This document shows, piece after piece, positions 38,238 to 48,319 of a stretch of 64,000 nucleotides of DNA. The notes under the pieces were generated by a model, which was not told the origin of the DNA, did not search any database, and saw only the letters and a list, made by a program, of their open reading frames with translations. The DNA is from Microbacterium sp. MYb66 (GTDB lineage: Bacteria; Actinomycetota; Actinomycetes; Actinomycetales; Microbacteriaceae): assembly GCF_002979435.1 (NCBI RefSeq), contig NZ_PCOV01000001.1, positions 731,422-795,421 on the forward strand, written 5' to 3'. Position 1 is the stretch's first letter. Each line of letters opens with the position of its first letter. Both the position numbers and the translations under genes were made by a program.

Positions 38238-39632
38238 ATGAACGAGATGGCTCCCGACAACCGGACCCGCGCACTCGAGACCGCGCACCATGCCGCCCTC
38301 CACTTCCTGGGCACGGTGGCCGAGCGGCCGGTGTGGCCGAGAGCATCGCTCGACGACATGTTGGCCGCCTTCGGCGGCCCGCTGCCTGAGCACGGAACGG
38401 ACCCCGCAGCGGTAGTCGAGGAGATGGCCGTGCGCGCCGATCCCGGGCTCGTCGCCATCCCCGGTGGTCGGTTCTTCGGCTTCGTGATCGGCGGGACGCA
38501 TCCCGCGGCGCTGGCCGCCGACTGGCTCGTCTCGGCATGGGACCAGAACGCGGGCTCTTCGATGCTCACACCGGCGACGGTCGCGATGGAACGGATCGCG
38601 GGACAGTGGATGCTCGATCTCTTCGGACTTCCCGCCACCGCGAGTGTGGGCTTCGTCACGGGCGGCCAGCTGGCCAACTTCACCTGCCTCGCCACCGCGC
38701 GGCACGCTGTGCTGGCTCGCGAGGGATGGGACATCGCCGAGCAGGGATTCCACGGTTCTCCCCCGCTGCGCTTCGTCGTCGGAGCCGACAGACACGGGTC
38801 GATCGACCGCGCGGCACGTTTCCTGGGGATCGGACGAACGGAGCTGACAGTGGTCCCGTCGGACGACCAAGGACGCATGAGCGCGGATGCGCTCGAACGG
38901 GCTCTCGTCGGCGGACAGGGACCCCTCATCGTGTGCTTGCAGGCGGGAGAGGTGCACACCGGCGCCTTCGACGACTTCGCCACGCTGATCCCGATCGCGC
39001 GCCGACACGGCGCCTGGGTGCACATCGACGGGGCTTTCGGGCTGTGGGCGGCGGCGTCTCCCGCACTCAGCCACCTCACCACCGGCATCGCGGATGCCGA
39101 CTCCTGGGCGACCGACGCCCACAAGACGCTGAACGTGCCGTACGACTGCGGCATGGCGATCGTGCGCGACCCGGCGGACTCCATCGCGGCCTTCCGCACG
39201 GGAGGCGACTATCTGATCTATTCGGGCCTCGATCCGTGGGATGTCACGCCCGAGCTGTCGCGTCGCGCCCGCGGCGTCCCCGCTTGGGCCGCATTGCGCA
39301 GCCTCGGGCGGTCGGGCATCGCGGAGCTGATGGACCGTCTGCACACGAACGCCCTCGCGATCGCGGCGGGGCTCGCATCGGTGGACACGGTGGAGATCCT
39401 CAACGACGTCGACTACACACAGGTGATGTTCCGCCTCGGCTCCGACGAGACGACACGTGCGCTGGGCGCCGCGATCCTCAGAGAGGGGACGGCCGCGATG
39501 ACCGGAGCCGAGTGGGATGGCCGTGCGGCCCTCCGATGCTCGATGTCGTCGTGGGCGACCACGGCTGAGGACATCGACCGCACGGTGGAAGCCGTCCGCG
39601 GGCTCGTCGCCGCCGGCTCGCGCACCCAATGA
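38238..39632 (+). CDS. PLP-dependent group II amino acid decarboxylase family
   Basis: 464 residues. The PLP lysine is in WATDAHKTLNVPYDCG, and VTGGQLANFTCLATAR, VHIDGAFGLWAA and GVPAWAALRSLGRSGI match the pyridoxal-dependent decarboxylase fold. The amino acid used cannot be told from sequence: aromatic, glutamate or aspartate decarboxylases are possible, and the family also contains lyases. No ribosome binding site. Confidence 0.88.
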   Translation: MNEMAPDNRTRALETAHHAALHFLGTVAERPVWPRASLDDMLAAFGGPLPEHGTDPAAVVEEMAVRADPGLVAIPGGRFFGFVIGGTHPAALAADWLVSAWDQNAGSSMLTPATVAMERIAGQWMLDLFGLPATASVGFVTGGQLANFTCLATARHAVLAREGWDIAEQGFHGSPPLRFVVGADRHGSIDRAARFLGIGRTELTVVPSDDQGRMSADALERALVGGQGPLIVCLQAGEVHTGAFDDFATLIPIARRHGAWVHIDGAFGLWAAASPALSHLTTGIADADSWATDAHKTLNVPYDCGMAIVRDPADSIAAFRTGGDYLIYSGLDPWDVTPELSRRARGVPAWAALRSLGRSGIAELMDRLHTNALAIAAGLASVDTVEILNDVDYTQVMFRLGSDETTRALGAAILREGTAAMTGAEWDGRAALRCSMSSWATTAEDIDRTVEAVRGLVAAGSRTQ

Positions 39633-39725
39633 CCACGACCTTCGGTCGTGCTGTCGACGGCTGCTAACGTCGAGGAACCCGTGCCCCGCGGATATCGCGA
39701 CGCTGCGAGCGAAGGGAACGTCACG

Positions 39726-40631
39726 ATGAGCGCAGGCGCCGATCGCCTCCGACCGGAGTGGACCTCACTCCCCCTGGTGCTGCGTGCGCGCATCATGGAT
39801 GCGATCGGAGGACGATTCGTCCGTGACGAGCCGGCACAGAGTGGGTTCAGCGCGTCGTACGCGGGGGTCGTCACGACCACTCGCGGCAAGGCCTTCGTCA
39901 AGGCATGCGCACGAGATTGGCATCCCGACTCCCTGCACTTCCTCCGGGCCGAGATGCAGGTGCTGGCGACGATGCCGGCGACGATCGCTCCGGCGGTGCG
40001 GGGTGAGATCGATGAGGCTGTCGGGGCCGCGCTCGTGCTCGAGGCGATCGATGGACATCACCCGGGCAGCCCTTGGTCCGCGGATGATCTGCACTCCATC
40101 GCTACGACCCTCAGCATCCTCTCGTCGACGAGGGCGCCACTCGGCCTGGCCGGCGCGGCGGACAGCATGCTCCCCGACTTCACCCGATGGGAGCAGATCG
40201 CTCGCGATGAGCGTCTGCTTGCAGGCCTCCCCGACGCCGTGCGATCGCGGATGAGTGATCTGCTGCGTATCGAACGGGACTTCCCTGCTGTGGTCGACGG
40301 AGACGTCATCCTGCACGACGACGTGCGTGCCGACAACATCCTCATCAGCGATGGGCGAGCACGTTTCGTGGATTGGCCGAACGCCCGCCGCGGAGCCCCG
40401 TGGGTCGATCTCCCGTGTCTGCTGCCGAGCATCGAGGCCTCGGGCGGTCCCTCGTGCGCAGAGGCATGGCCGCTGTTCGAAGAGCACGGAGCCCCGCCCG
40501 TCCACGACATGCTGCCGGTGATCTCCGGTTTCGCGTCGTACCTCTGGTTCGCACAGGCGCAACCCGAGATACCGCTGCTCCCCGGACTCCGCACATTCCA
40601 ACGGGCGCAGGCCCTCCCCGCCCTGGGGTAG
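39726..40631 (+). CDS. aminoglycoside phosphotransferase (APH)-family kinase-like protein
   Basis: 301 residues. The catalytic loop VILHDDVRADNILI is the HxDxxxxN pattern with Asp for the usual Gly, and FVDWPNARRGAPWVDLPCLLP gives the metal-binding Asp. The N-terminal lobe has SGFSASYAGVVTT and the Lys in AFVKACA. Substrate unknown; resistance is not implied. ATG 39726 has GAAGGG upstream. A TAACGT near 39664 could be its -10. Confidence 0.8.
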   Translation: MSAGADRLRPEWTSLPLVLRARIMDAIGGRFVRDEPAQSGFSASYAGVVTTTRGKAFVKACARDWHPDSLHFLRAEMQVLATMPATIAPAVRGEIDEAVGAALVLEAIDGHHPGSPWSADDLHSIATTLSILSSTRAPLGLAGAADSMLPDFTRWEQIARDERLLAGLPDAVRSRMSDLLRIERDFPAVVDGDVILHDDVRADNILISDGRARFVDWPNARRGAPWVDLPCLLPSIEASGGPSCAEAWPLFEEHGAPPVHDMLPVISGFASYLWFAQAQPEIPLLPGLRTFQRAQALPALG

Positions 40632-40749
40632 CTCGCCGCGCTGTTGTCCGATGTTCGGGACCGAGCAGCGTCGTCACCCGGCACGCACTAGAACACGACC
40701 GCAGCCGATGGCGCTACATCGTCCCGTCGGAAGACCGGCACGGGTGGCG

Positions 40750-40755
40750 CAGGAT
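40750..40755 (+). promoter_or_regulatory. candidate leaderless -10 of the esterase gene
   Basis: CAGGAT, six bases (GGAGGC), ATG 40762. GGAGG ends one base from the ATG, too close for a usual ribosome binding site. Confidence 0.4.
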
Positions 40756-40761
40756 GGAGGC

Positions 40762-41448
40762 ATGCGCAGATCACGACACATCGCTCCTGCCGTTCGCACG
40801 TCGGACGTGCACGACGACGCACCGACACCGGCAGATGTGCTGCGGTATCTGGTCCATCTTCCGGATGACTACGACGCCGATCCGGGCAGGCTCTGGCCCC
40901 TCGTGCTGTTCCTGCACGGTGCGGGCGAACGAGGTTTCGACCTCGACCTCGCCGCGACGCACGGTCCGCCGCGGCTGGCAGATGACGGTCACGAGTTCCC
41001 CTTCATCCTCGTGACCCCGCAGTGCGGTGAGTCCAGTCAGTGGGTCGCGGAGCTCTCGACCCTGTCCGGGTTGGTCGACGAAGTCGTCTCGACGCACCGT
41101 GTCGATCCGGCCCGCATTTCGGTGACCGGGCTGAGCATGGGCGGCTTCGGAACCTGGAGCCTGGCGGTGCGCTATCCCGATCGGTTCGCCGCGATCGCGC
41201 CGATCTGCGGCGGGCTCTGGATGCAGAGTGCTGCGCCGATTCGTCACCTGCCCGTCTGGGCTTTCCACGGCGACGCCGATGATGTCGTGCCGATCTCCGC
41301 CACGGAGGAGATCATCACCGAACTCCGCTCGCTCGACGCCGACGTCCGGTTCACGCGATATGCGGGCGTCGGTCACGACTCCTGGACCGAGACCTACGAC
41401 AACCCCGAGCTGTACGACTGGCTGATCTCCCATCGGCGCGTGCTCTGA
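40762..41448 (+). CDS. alpha/beta hydrolase, esterase/phospholipase type
   Basis: 228 residues, no signal peptide. LVLFLHGAGERGFD forms the oxyanion loop, GLSMGGFGTW holds the nucleophile Ser, HGDADDVVP the Asp and GVGHDSWTETY the His. This arrangement matches the predicted peptidase/feruloyl-esterase-like group with a complete triad. Substrate unknown. It is followed by 78 bases to the convergent pdxT stop, in which I see no clear terminator. Confidence 0.85.
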   Translation: MRRSRHIAPAVRTSDVHDDAPTPADVLRYLVHLPDDYDADPGRLWPLVLFLHGAGERGFDLDLAATHGPPRLADDGHEFPFILVTPQCGESSQWVAELSTLSGLVDEVVSTHRVDPARISVTGLSMGGFGTWSLAVRYPDRFAAIAPICGGLWMQSAAPIRHLPVWAFHGDADDVVPISATEEIITELRSLDADVRFTRYAGVGHDSWTETYDNPELYDWLISHRRVL

Positions 41449-41526
41449 CACCCGGACATCTACATAGCCCCTGAGCGCACGGCATAGCGGACCGCGCATG
41501 CGGCGCGACTTTCGCGATCGCTGGCG

Positions 41527-42138
41527 CTAGCGCACGTATTTCCCAGCACGGGTCCGTGCCTTCTCGAGGAAGCGCTCGTGGAAGCGCGTCTCGCCGTCGA
41601 CCTCCGGGTGGAAGCTCGTTCCGAGCAGGCCGCCCTGCTCGACGGCGACGACCGTGCCGTCTGTGAGCGACGCCAAGAGGTCGACACCGGCGCCCACACG
41701 CTCGACCACCGGGGCGCGGATGAACGTCGCGCGCACCGGAGGCTCCCCCAGCGCGGGGACGTGGAGTTCCGTCTCGAACGACTCCGTCTGGCGACCGAAG
41801 GCATTGCGGCGCACATCGATGTCCATGCCGCCGAACGACTCCTGACCCTCGATGCCGTCCAGCACCGTATCGGCGAGGAGGATCAGCCCGGCACACGTCC
41901 CGTAGACCGGGAGACCGGACGCGATCGCGCCGCGGATCGGCTCCTGCATCCCGAAGATGCGGGAGAGCTTGTCGATCACACTCGACTCCCCTCCGGGGAG
42001 CACGAGACCGTCGACGCTCGCCAGTTCCTCCGGCCGGCGCACGAGAACGACCTCGGCGCCGAGACCGGCGAGCAGAGCGGCGTGTTCGCGCACGTCGCCC
42101 TGCAGCGCGAGGACTCCGACGCGGGTGCTACCAGCCAC
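41527..42138 (-). CDS. pdxT: pyridoxal 5'-phosphate synthase glutaminase subunit
   Basis: Glutaminase that feeds ammonia to PdxS. 203 residues. [27 protein letters not shown], the nucleophile in [13 protein letters not shown] and the His/Glu in [16 protein letters not shown] are conserved. GTG start, overlapping the pdxS end by 11 bases. Confidence 0.96.
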   Translation of the reverse strand: MAGSTRVGVLALQGDVREHAALLAGLGAEVVLVRRPEELASVDGLVLPGGESSVIDKLSRIFGMQEPIRGAIASGLPVYGTCAGLILLADTVLDGIEGQESFGGMDIDVRRNAFGRQTESFETELHVPALGEPPVRATFIRAPVVERVGAGVDLLASLTDGTVVAVEQGGLLGTSFHPEVDGETRFHERFLEKARTRAGKYVR

Positions 42139-43021
42139 GCTCGGCGAGGCGGTGCGGGGCGGGAAGGTCGCTGACGTTGATGCCGACCATCGCCTCGCCG
42201 AGACCGCGCGAGGCCTCGGCGACGACCTTCGGGTCGTCGTAGAACGTGGTCGCCTTGACGATCGCCTTCGCCCGCTCGACCGGGTTGCCCGACTTGAAGA
42301 TGCCGGAACCCACGAAGACGCCGTCGGCGCCGAGCTGCATCATCATCGCGGCATCCGCGGGTGTGGCGACGCCGCCGGCGACGAACAGCACGACGGGGAG
42401 CTTGCCGGTCTCGGCGATCTCAGCCACGAGCTCGTACGGCGCCTGCAGCTCCTTCGCCGCGACGAAGAGCTCGTCCTTGGGCAGAGCGGTGAGGGCGGCG
42501 ATCTCGCCGCGGATCTTGCGGATGTGCTTCATCGCCTCGGAGACGTCGCCCGTGCCGGCCTCGCCCTTCGAGCGGATCATCGCCGCGCCCTCGTTGATAC
42601 GCCGAAGGGCCTCGCCGAGGTTCGTGGCTCCGCAGACGAACGGAACCGTGAAGCCGAACTTGTCGATGTGGTTCACATAGTCGGCGGGTGAGAGCACCTC
42701 GGACTCGTCGATGTAGTCGACGCCGAGCTCCTGGAGGATCTGGGCCTCGACGAAGTGTCCGATGCGGGCCTTGGCCATGACCGGGATCGAGACCGTGTCG
42801 ATGATGCTGTCGATCATGTCGGGGTCGCTCATCCGCGAGACTCCGCCCTGAGCGCGGATGTCCGCAGGAACGCGCTCGAGCGCCATGACGGCGACAGCAC
42901 CGGCATCTTCCGCGATCTTCGCCTGCTCTGCCGTGACGACGTCCATGATGACGCCGCCCTTGAGCATCTCGGCGAGGCCGCGTTTGACACGCGAGGATCC
43001 GGTGGTGGTCTGCTCGGTCAT
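42128..43021 (-). CDS. pdxS: pyridoxal 5'-phosphate synthase lyase subunit
   Basis: Builds PLP from ribose 5-phosphate, glyceraldehyde 3-phosphate and ammonia. 297 residues. [17 protein letters not shown], the catalytic Lys in [28 protein letters not shown] and [20 protein letters not shown] are present. The start [10 protein letters not shown] at 43021 has AGGAG six bases upstream; an upstream in-frame start would cover the operator palindrome. Confidence 0.97.
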   Translation of the reverse strand: MTEQTTTGSSRVKRGLAEMLKGGVIMDVVTAEQAKIAEDAGAVAVMALERVPADIRAQGGVSRMSDPDMIDSIIDTVSIPVMAKARIGHFVEAQILQELGVDYIDESEVLSPADYVNHIDKFGFTVPFVCGATNLGEALRRINEGAAMIRSKGEAGTGDVSEAMKHIRKIRGEIAALTALPKDELFVAAKELQAPYELVAEIAETGKLPVVLFVAGGVATPADAAMMMQLGADGVFVGSGIFKSGNPVERAKAIVKATTFYDDPKVVAEASRGLGEAMVGINVSDLPAPHRLAERGW

Positions 43022-43052
43022 GGGGAACTCCTGTCGGATGCACCGAAGTCGG

Positions 43053-43070
43053 GTTTGATCTAGATCAAAC
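43053..43070. promoter_or_regulatory. 18-bp perfect palindrome between pdxS and the MocR regulator gene
   Basis: GTTTGATCTAGATCAAAC is a perfect inverted repeat in the divergent intergenic region, 32 bases from pdxS and 42 from the regulator. It overlaps a possible pdxS -10 (TATGTT at 43068-43073 on the minus strand). Best candidate for the binding site of the adjacent PdxR. Confidence 0.7.
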
Positions 43071-43092
43071 ATAGCACTGTCCGAATCGACCT

Positions 43093-43098
43093 AGAATC
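43093..43098 (+). promoter_or_regulatory. candidate -10 of the pdxR promoter
   Basis: TAGAAT, 14 bases before ATG 43112, with GAGGAGG between. No clear -35. Confidence 0.45.
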
Positions 43099-43111
43099 GC
43101 TGAGGAGGACC

Positions 43112-44419
43112 ATGAGCGACCAGATCACAGGCACGACCGCGTCGGACATCGCCGATAGCGTGCGCTCGCTGCGCGATCGCGGAATCCTGCAGGCCGGAAG
43201 CGTGCTCCCCCCGGTTCGAGAGCTCGCCGCCACGCTCGGAGTGAACCGGAACACCGCCGTCGCGGCGTACCGCCAGCTCGCGCAGGCAGGTCTGGTCATC
43301 TCACGAGGACGCGCCGGCACCGTCGTCGCGGGCCTCGAGTCGGTGGCGCAGGAGGGATACGCTCCCGACACCGTGCTCCGCGACATCGGCACGGGCAACC
43401 CGGATCCGCGCCTCATCCCCGACCCGGCCTCTGCGCTGATGACCATCGCCTCCCGTCCCGTGCTCTACGGAGAGCCGGTGATCGATCGCGGTCTCGACGA
43501 GTGGGCGCGCCGATGGATGTCGGCGGACCTGGGCGACATCGACTTCCGCATCACCGTGACCAGCGGCGCCGTGGACGCGGTCGAACGGCTGCTCGCCCAG
43601 GCTCTGATGCGCGACGATGCGGTGGCGCTCGAAGACCCCTGCTTCCTGGCCAGCATCCACACCGTGCGCCTGGGCGGATACCGCGCTGTTCCGGTTCCGG
43701 TCGATGCCGAGGGCATGACCGTCGAGGGACTCCGCGCCGCGCTGGACGCCGGAGTCCGGGCCATCATCTGCACTCCCCGCGCGCAGAATCCGACCGGGGC
43801 GAGCCTCACCGCGACGCGAGCGGCCGAGCTCCGTGCGGTGCTCGCCGACCACCCCTATGTGCTGATCATCGAGGACGACCACTTCTCGATGCTGTCCCGG
43901 CAGCCCTACGAGTCGCTCATCGGCTCCGAACACCGCCGGTTCGCGCTGGTCCGCTCCGTGTCGAAGTTCCTCGGACCCGACATGTGCCTCGCGATCGCGG
44001 CGACGGATGCCGAGACGGCCGAGCGGCTCGCGATGCGGCTGAGCCCCGGGACGACCTGGGTCAGTCACCTGCTCCAGCGGCTCGCCCTGACGCAGCTGAC
44101 CGACGAGAGCGTCATGGCGGAGGTCGCAGCGGCCGCCTCCCACTACGCGGAGCGGAACGCCGCCTTCGCGGAACGGCTGCGAGTCGGTGGCCTCGACGCG
44201 ACCCCGACCGACGGCCTCAGCCTGTGGGTGGAGTTCCCGCGGCCAGCACGCACCGTCGCGGATCGGCTGATGCGACGCGGATGGCTCGCCCGCACCGGAG
44301 ACGACTTCGCTCTCGACGATCGCGCCGAGCCGTCTCATCACCTACGCCTGACCGTGCACGACTTGTCCGAGGACGAGACCGAGGCTCTCGTCGCCGACCT
44401 CGTCGCCGCCGGACGATGA
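43112..44419 (+). CDS. pdxR: MocR-family regulator of vitamin B6 synthesis (PdxR)
   Basis: 435 residues: GntR-type winged helix at about 5-70 (GSVLPPVRELAATLGVNRNTAVAAYRQLAQAGLV) joined to an aminotransferase fold that binds PLP, with the Lys in LVRSVSKFLGPDMCLA. PdxR proteins of actinobacteria activate pdxST when PLP is low. Divergent placement from pdxS and the palindrome between them support this role. GAGGAGG is a strong ribosome binding site. Confidence 0.9.
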   Translation: MSDQITGTTASDIADSVRSLRDRGILQAGSVLPPVRELAATLGVNRNTAVAAYRQLAQAGLVISRGRAGTVVAGLESVAQEGYAPDTVLRDIGTGNPDPRLIPDPASALMTIASRPVLYGEPVIDRGLDEWARRWMSADLGDIDFRITVTSGAVDAVERLLAQALMRDDAVALEDPCFLASIHTVRLGGYRAVPVPVDAEGMTVEGLRAALDAGVRAIICTPRAQNPTGASLTATRAAELRAVLADHPYVLIIEDDHFSMLSRQPYESLIGSEHRRFALVRSVSKFLGPDMCLAIAATDAETAERLAMRLSPGTTWVSHLLQRLALTQLTDESVMAEVAAAASHYAERNAAFAERLRVGGLDATPTDGLSLWVEFPRPARTVADRLMRRGWLARTGDDFALDDRAEPSHHLRLTVHDLSEDETEALVADLVAAGR

Positions 44420-44468
44420 CCACCACCCGTCGCGGGCACCTGCCCGCCCTTAACGAAAGGATCGGGGA

Positions 44469-45320
44469 ATGAAGGTCCTCTCCATCCAGTCCGCCGTCGC
44501 CTACGGACACGTCGGCAACTCCGCCGCCGTGTTCCCGCTGCAGCGCATCGGCGTCGAGGTGCTCCCGGTCTATACCGTGAACTTCTCCAACCACACCGGC
44601 TACGGCGCCTGGCGCGGCCCGCTGATCGCTCCGGACGACGTGCGCGAGGTCATCACGGGCATCGAGGAGCGCGGCGTCTTCGGTCAGATCGATGCGATCC
44701 TCAGCGGGTACCAGGGCGGCGAGGGCATCGGCGATGTCATCATCGACGCGGTCGCCCGTGTGAAGGCTGCGAACCCGGATGCCGTGTACGCCTGCGATCC
44801 GGTCATGGGCAACGCCAAGTCCGGGTGCTTCGTCGCCCCGGCCATCCCTGTGTTGCTGCGGGAGCGGGTCGTGCCGGTCGCCGACATCATCACTCCGAAC
44901 CAGTTCGAGCTCGGCTTCCTCACCGACACCGAGCCGGACACGCTGGAGTCCACCCTCGCCTCTGTCGACCTCGCCCACGCGTTGGGTCCGCGCACCGTAC
45001 TCGTGACGAGTGTCGAGCGGCCCGACCGCGAAGAGGGCACGATCGAGATGCTCGCCGCCGATGAGCAGGGCGCCTGGATCGTGCAGACCCCTCACCTGCC
45101 GATGAAGGCCAACGGCTCCGGCGATGTCACCGCCGCCCTGTTCACCGCCCACTATGTCGAGACCGGGAGTGCGAAGACCGCACTCGAGCGCACGGCATCG
45201 AGCGTCTACGACCTGCTGAAGGCCACCTTGGAGTCCGGTGAGCGTGAGCTGCAGCTCGTCGAGGCGCAGGAGTTCTACGCCAACCCCCGGATGCAGTTCA
45301 CCGCCCGCCAGGTGCGCTGA
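44469..45320 (+). CDS. pdxY: pyridoxal kinase
   Basis: Phosphorylates pyridoxal in the salvage route. 283 residues, ribokinase-like fold. SIQSAVAYGHVGNSAAVFPLQ, FSNHTGYGAWRG, CDPVMGN, ITPNQFELGFL and the catalytic loop KANGSGDVTAALF are conserved. It follows pdxR by 49 bases on the same strand, AAAGGA upstream of ATG, so salvage and regulation are probably co-transcribed. Confidence 0.95.
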   Translation: MKVLSIQSAVAYGHVGNSAAVFPLQRIGVEVLPVYTVNFSNHTGYGAWRGPLIAPDDVREVITGIEERGVFGQIDAILSGYQGGEGIGDVIIDAVARVKAANPDAVYACDPVMGNAKSGCFVAPAIPVLLRERVVPVADIITPNQFELGFLTDTEPDTLESTLASVDLAHALGPRTVLVTSVERPDREEGTIEMLAADEQGAWIVQTPHLPMKANGSGDVTAALFTAHYVETGSAKTALERTASSVYDLLKATLESGERELQLVEAQEFYANPRMQFTARQVR

Positions 45321-45331
45321 GCCGAGGCTTC

Positions 45332-45889
45332 TCAGCGACCGGGCTCAGGCCAGGCGTCAGCAACGGCCTCGCGCACCTCGCCGAGGAGCTGCGGGAGCGC
45401 CTTGGTCTTCGCGATGATCGGGAAGAAGTTCGCGTCCGACGTCCACCGCGGCACCACATGCTGGTGCAGGTGGGCGTCGACGCCCGCGCCCGCCACAGCA
45501 CCCTGATTCATACCGAGATTGAATCCGTCGCAGCGGGAGACCTCACGCAATACCCGCATCGCGGTCTGCGTGAGCGCGCCGATCTCGGCGACCTCCTCGG
45601 GCGTCGCCTGGTCGTACGTTCCGATGTGGCGATACGGGCACACGAGCAGATGCCCGGAGTTGTACGGGAACAGGTTCAGCAGCACGTAGGCCGTCTCGCC
45701 CCGCGCGACGATGAGCCGCTCCGCATCCGGGAACTTCGGCGCCTCGCAGAACGGGCACTCCTCGCGCAGCGGCTCCGGCCCCGCCTGGATGTACGCCATC
45801 CGGTGCGGGGTCCACAGCCGCTGGAACTCATCTGGCACGCCCACCAGGCGTCCTGCATCCTCCAGCGGCTGCTCCACCCCGTCAGTCAC
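45332..45889 (-). CDS. HIT-family nucleotide phosphorylase/hydrolase
   Basis: 185 residues. The histidine triad is HLHQHVVP near residue 144; CPFCEAP near residue 45 is half of a zinc site. The order thrS-HIT is shared with mycobacteria, where this HIT protein (Rv2613c) is an Ap4A phosphorylase, so it may clear Ap4A made by the synthetase. GTG start overlapping the thrS stop as GTGA. Confidence 0.92.
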   Translation of the reverse strand: MTDGVEQPLEDAGRLVGVPDEFQRLWTPHRMAYIQAGPEPLREECPFCEAPKFPDAERLIVARGETAYVLLNLFPYNSGHLLVCPYRHIGTYDQATPEEVAEIGALTQTAMRVLREVSRCDGFNLGMNQGAVAGAGVDAHLHQHVVPRWTSDANFFPIIAKTKALPQLLGEVREAVADAWPEPGR

Positions 45890-47874
45890 GCCAGATCCCC
45901 TGCTGTCTGCACGAGGGCGTGGGAGTCGATCGCGGCACGGATGCGGGCCACCGCGTCGGCGATCGGCACACCGTTCTCCTGCGCGCCGTCGCGGTAGCGG
46001 AAGGAGACCGTACCCGCAGCGCGGTCCTGCTCCCCCGCGATCAGAAGCAGCGGCACCTTGCCGGTCGTGTGAGTGCGGATCTTCTTCTGCATCCGGTCGT
46101 CGGAGGTATCGAGCTCGGCCCGTACCCCCTGGGAACGGAGCGTGTCGATGACCTCGCCCAGGTAGTCTGCGAAGTCGTCCGCGACCGGGATGCCCACGAC
46201 CTGCACCGGCGACAGCCACACCGGGAAGTCGCCGGCGTAGTGCTCGAGCAGGATCGCGAAGAACCGCTCGATGGAACCGAAGAGAGCGCGGTGGATCATG
46301 ATCGGGCGCTTCTTCTGCCCGTCCTTGTCCATGAACTCGAGGTCGAAGCGCTCCGGCAGGTTCGGGTCGACCTGCACGGTCGAGAGCTGCCAGGTGCGAC
46401 CGATCGCGTCGCGCGTCTTGAGGTCGATCTTCGGACCGTAGAACGCGGCCTCACCGGGAACCTCGGTCAGCTTGAGGCCCGAGGCGACGGCGACGCGGCG
46501 AAGGGCGTCGGTCGACGACTCCCAGAACTCGTCGGAGCCGATCCACTTGGACTTCTCGTCGTCCTTCATCGACAGCTCGAGCTCGAAGTCGGTCAGACCG
46601 AAGTCGCGGAGCATCGAGAGGATGAACTCCAGGACCTTGGCGACCTCTGCTTCGAGCTGGTCAGGCGTCACGAAGAGATGTGAGTCGTCCTGCGTGAAGC
46701 CGCGCACGCGCGTGAGACCGTGCAGCGCTCCGGAGAGCTCGTTGCGGTAGACCGTGCCGTTCTCGGCGAATCGCAACGGCAGGTCGCGATAGCTCCGTGC
46801 GCGCTCCTTGTAGATGAGGATGTGCATCGGGCAGTTCATGGGCTTCAGGTAGTAGTCCTGGCCCTGCTTGGTGATGTTGCCCTCGTCGTCGCGTTCTTCG
46901 TCCATCACGATCGGCGGGAACATGCCCTCCTTGTACGTGACGAGGTGGTTCGAGGTGAGGAAGAGATCTTCCTTCGAGATGTGCGGCGTGTACACATAGG
47001 TGTAGCCGCCCTCGATGTGGCGCTTGCGAGCGTGCTGCTCCATCTCGCCGCGGATCACGCCGCCGCGCGGGTGCCAGACCGAGAGGCCGGAGCCGATCTC
47101 CTCGGGGAAGGAGAACAGGTCGAGTTCCTTGCCGAGGCGGCGGTGGTCGCGCTTGGCGGCCTCCTCGAGACGGTGCTGGTACGCGCGCAGCTCGTCCTTG
47201 GTCGGCCAGGCGGTGCCGTAGATGCGCTGAAGCTGCGGGTTCTTCTCGCTGCCCCGCCAGTACGCGGCGGCGATGCGGGTGAGGTCCCAGCCGTTGCCGA
47301 TCATGCGCGTGTTGGGCAGGTGCGGACCGCGGCAGAGGTCCTTCCAGACGACCTCTCCGTCGCGGGTGGTGTTGTCGTAGATCGTCAGCTCGCCCTCGCC
47401 GACCTCGACGGAGGCGCCCTCGGCGGCTTCCTTCCCGCCCTTGAGGCCGATGAGCTCGAGCTTGAACGGCTCGTCCGCGAGCTCGGCGCGCGCCTCGTCG
47501 TCGGTCACGACACGGCGGACGAAGCGTTGGCCCTCACGGACGATGCGCTGCATCTCCTTCGTGATGGCCTTGATGTCCTCGGGCGTGAACGGGGTCTCCA
47601 CGCCGAAGTCGTAGTAGAACCCGTCGGTGATGGGCGGGCCGATGCCGAGGTTCGCCTGCGGGTTGATGCGCTGCACCGCCTGCGCCAGCACGTGGGCTGC
47701 CGAGTGGCGGAGGATGTTCAGTCCATCGGCGCTGTCGATCGTGACCGCTTCGACCTCGTCGCTGTCGGTGACGGTCGTGGCGAGATCCTTGAGATCGCCG
47801 TTGACGCGCATCGCGACGACGTTTCGGTCAGTGAACAGGGCGAAGCCGTCATTCGGCCGGGCGTTTTCAGGCAC
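45886..47874 (-). CDS. thrS: threonyl-tRNA synthetase
   Basis: 662 residues. Short TGS-like start, the editing SAD domain ([15 protein letters not shown]), class II core with [22 protein letters not shown] and the [21 protein letters not shown] motif 3 region, and anticodon-binding C-terminus ([19 protein letters not shown]). GTG start with GGAGAG five bases upstream. No T-box leader is visible in the 59-base gap upstream. Confidence 0.97.
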   Translation of the reverse strand: MPENARPNDGFALFTDRNVVAMRVNGDLKDLATTVTDSDEVEAVTIDSADGLNILRHSAAHVLAQAVQRINPQANLGIGPPITDGFYYDFGVETPFTPEDIKAITKEMQRIVREGQRFVRRVVTDDEARAELADEPFKLELIGLKGGKEAAEGASVEVGEGELTIYDNTTRDGEVVWKDLCRGPHLPNTRMIGNGWDLTRIAAAYWRGSEKNPQLQRIYGTAWPTKDELRAYQHRLEEAAKRDHRRLGKELDLFSFPEEIGSGLSVWHPRGGVIRGEMEQHARKRHIEGGYTYVYTPHISKEDLFLTSNHLVTYKEGMFPPIVMDEERDDEGNITKQGQDYYLKPMNCPMHILIYKERARSYRDLPLRFAENGTVYRNELSGALHGLTRVRGFTQDDSHLFVTPDQLEAEVAKVLEFILSMLRDFGLTDFELELSMKDDEKSKWIGSDEFWESSTDALRRVAVASGLKLTEVPGEAAFYGPKIDLKTRDAIGRTWQLSTVQVDPNLPERFDLEFMDKDGQKKRPIMIHRALFGSIERFFAILLEHYAGDFPVWLSPVQVVGIPVADDFADYLGEVIDTLRSQGVRAELDTSDDRMQKKIRTHTTGKVPLLLIAGEQDRAAGTVSFRYRDGAQENGVPIADAVARIRAAIDSHALVQTAGDLA

Positions 47875-47933
47875 AGAAACTCTCCATCTGGGTCGGTACC
47901 CAGGTTACTCGCACGGCCAGGCGCTCCTGACCG

Positions 47934-48293
47934 CTACGCGAGGGTGTCGGATGCGGCGTTCGACGCGGTCGGCGCGAGGATGATGATGGCCGCGCCGAGC
48001 AGGGCGATCGCGGATCCGGTCCAATCCCACATCGTCGGCTTGAACCCGTCGACGATGATGCCCCACGCCAGGGACCCGGCGATGAAGATCCCGCCGTACG
48101 AGGCGAGCACGCGCCCGAAGTTCGCGTCGGGCTGCAGCGCGGCGATGAAACCGTACGCACCGAGCGCCATCACACCGAGCACCGCGAAGATCCAGCCGCG
48201 GTTCTCCTTCACCGCCTGCCAGATCAGCCAGGCACCGCCGATCTCGGCGACGGCGGCGAGAACGAAGAGGATCACGATGCGCGCGACGGTCAT
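47934..48293 (-). CDS. YnfA/UPF0060-family membrane protein
   Basis: 119 residues and four membrane segments. The first ([20 protein letters not shown]), [19 protein letters not shown] and [20 protein letters not shown] match E. coli YnfA closely in order. Role uncertain; small-molecule efflux has been proposed for the family. CACACT lies six bases before the ATG. Confidence 0.9.
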   Translation of the reverse strand: MTVARIVILFVLAAVAEIGGAWLIWQAVKENRGWIFAVLGVMALGAYGFIAALQPDANFGRVLASYGGIFIAGSLAWGIIVDGFKPTMWDWTGSAIALLGAAIIILAPTASNAASDTLA

Positions 48294-48299
48294 CCGCCC

Positions 48300-48305
48300 A
48301 GTGTG
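48300..48305 (-). promoter_or_regulatory. candidate leaderless -10 of the ynfA-like gene
   Basis: CACACT, six bases (GGGCGG), ATG 48293. Confidence 0.4.
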
Positions 48306-48319
48306 ACAGTCCGTCGCGC

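Noticed and set aside
37550..39199. A 549-residue minus-strand protein
   Set aside because: The part above 38152 is antisense to a well-conserved PLP decarboxylase and has the composition of a shadow frame.
47875..47933. T-box leader for thrS
   Set aside because: The gap to the next gene is only 59 bases, too short, and no T-box sequence is present.
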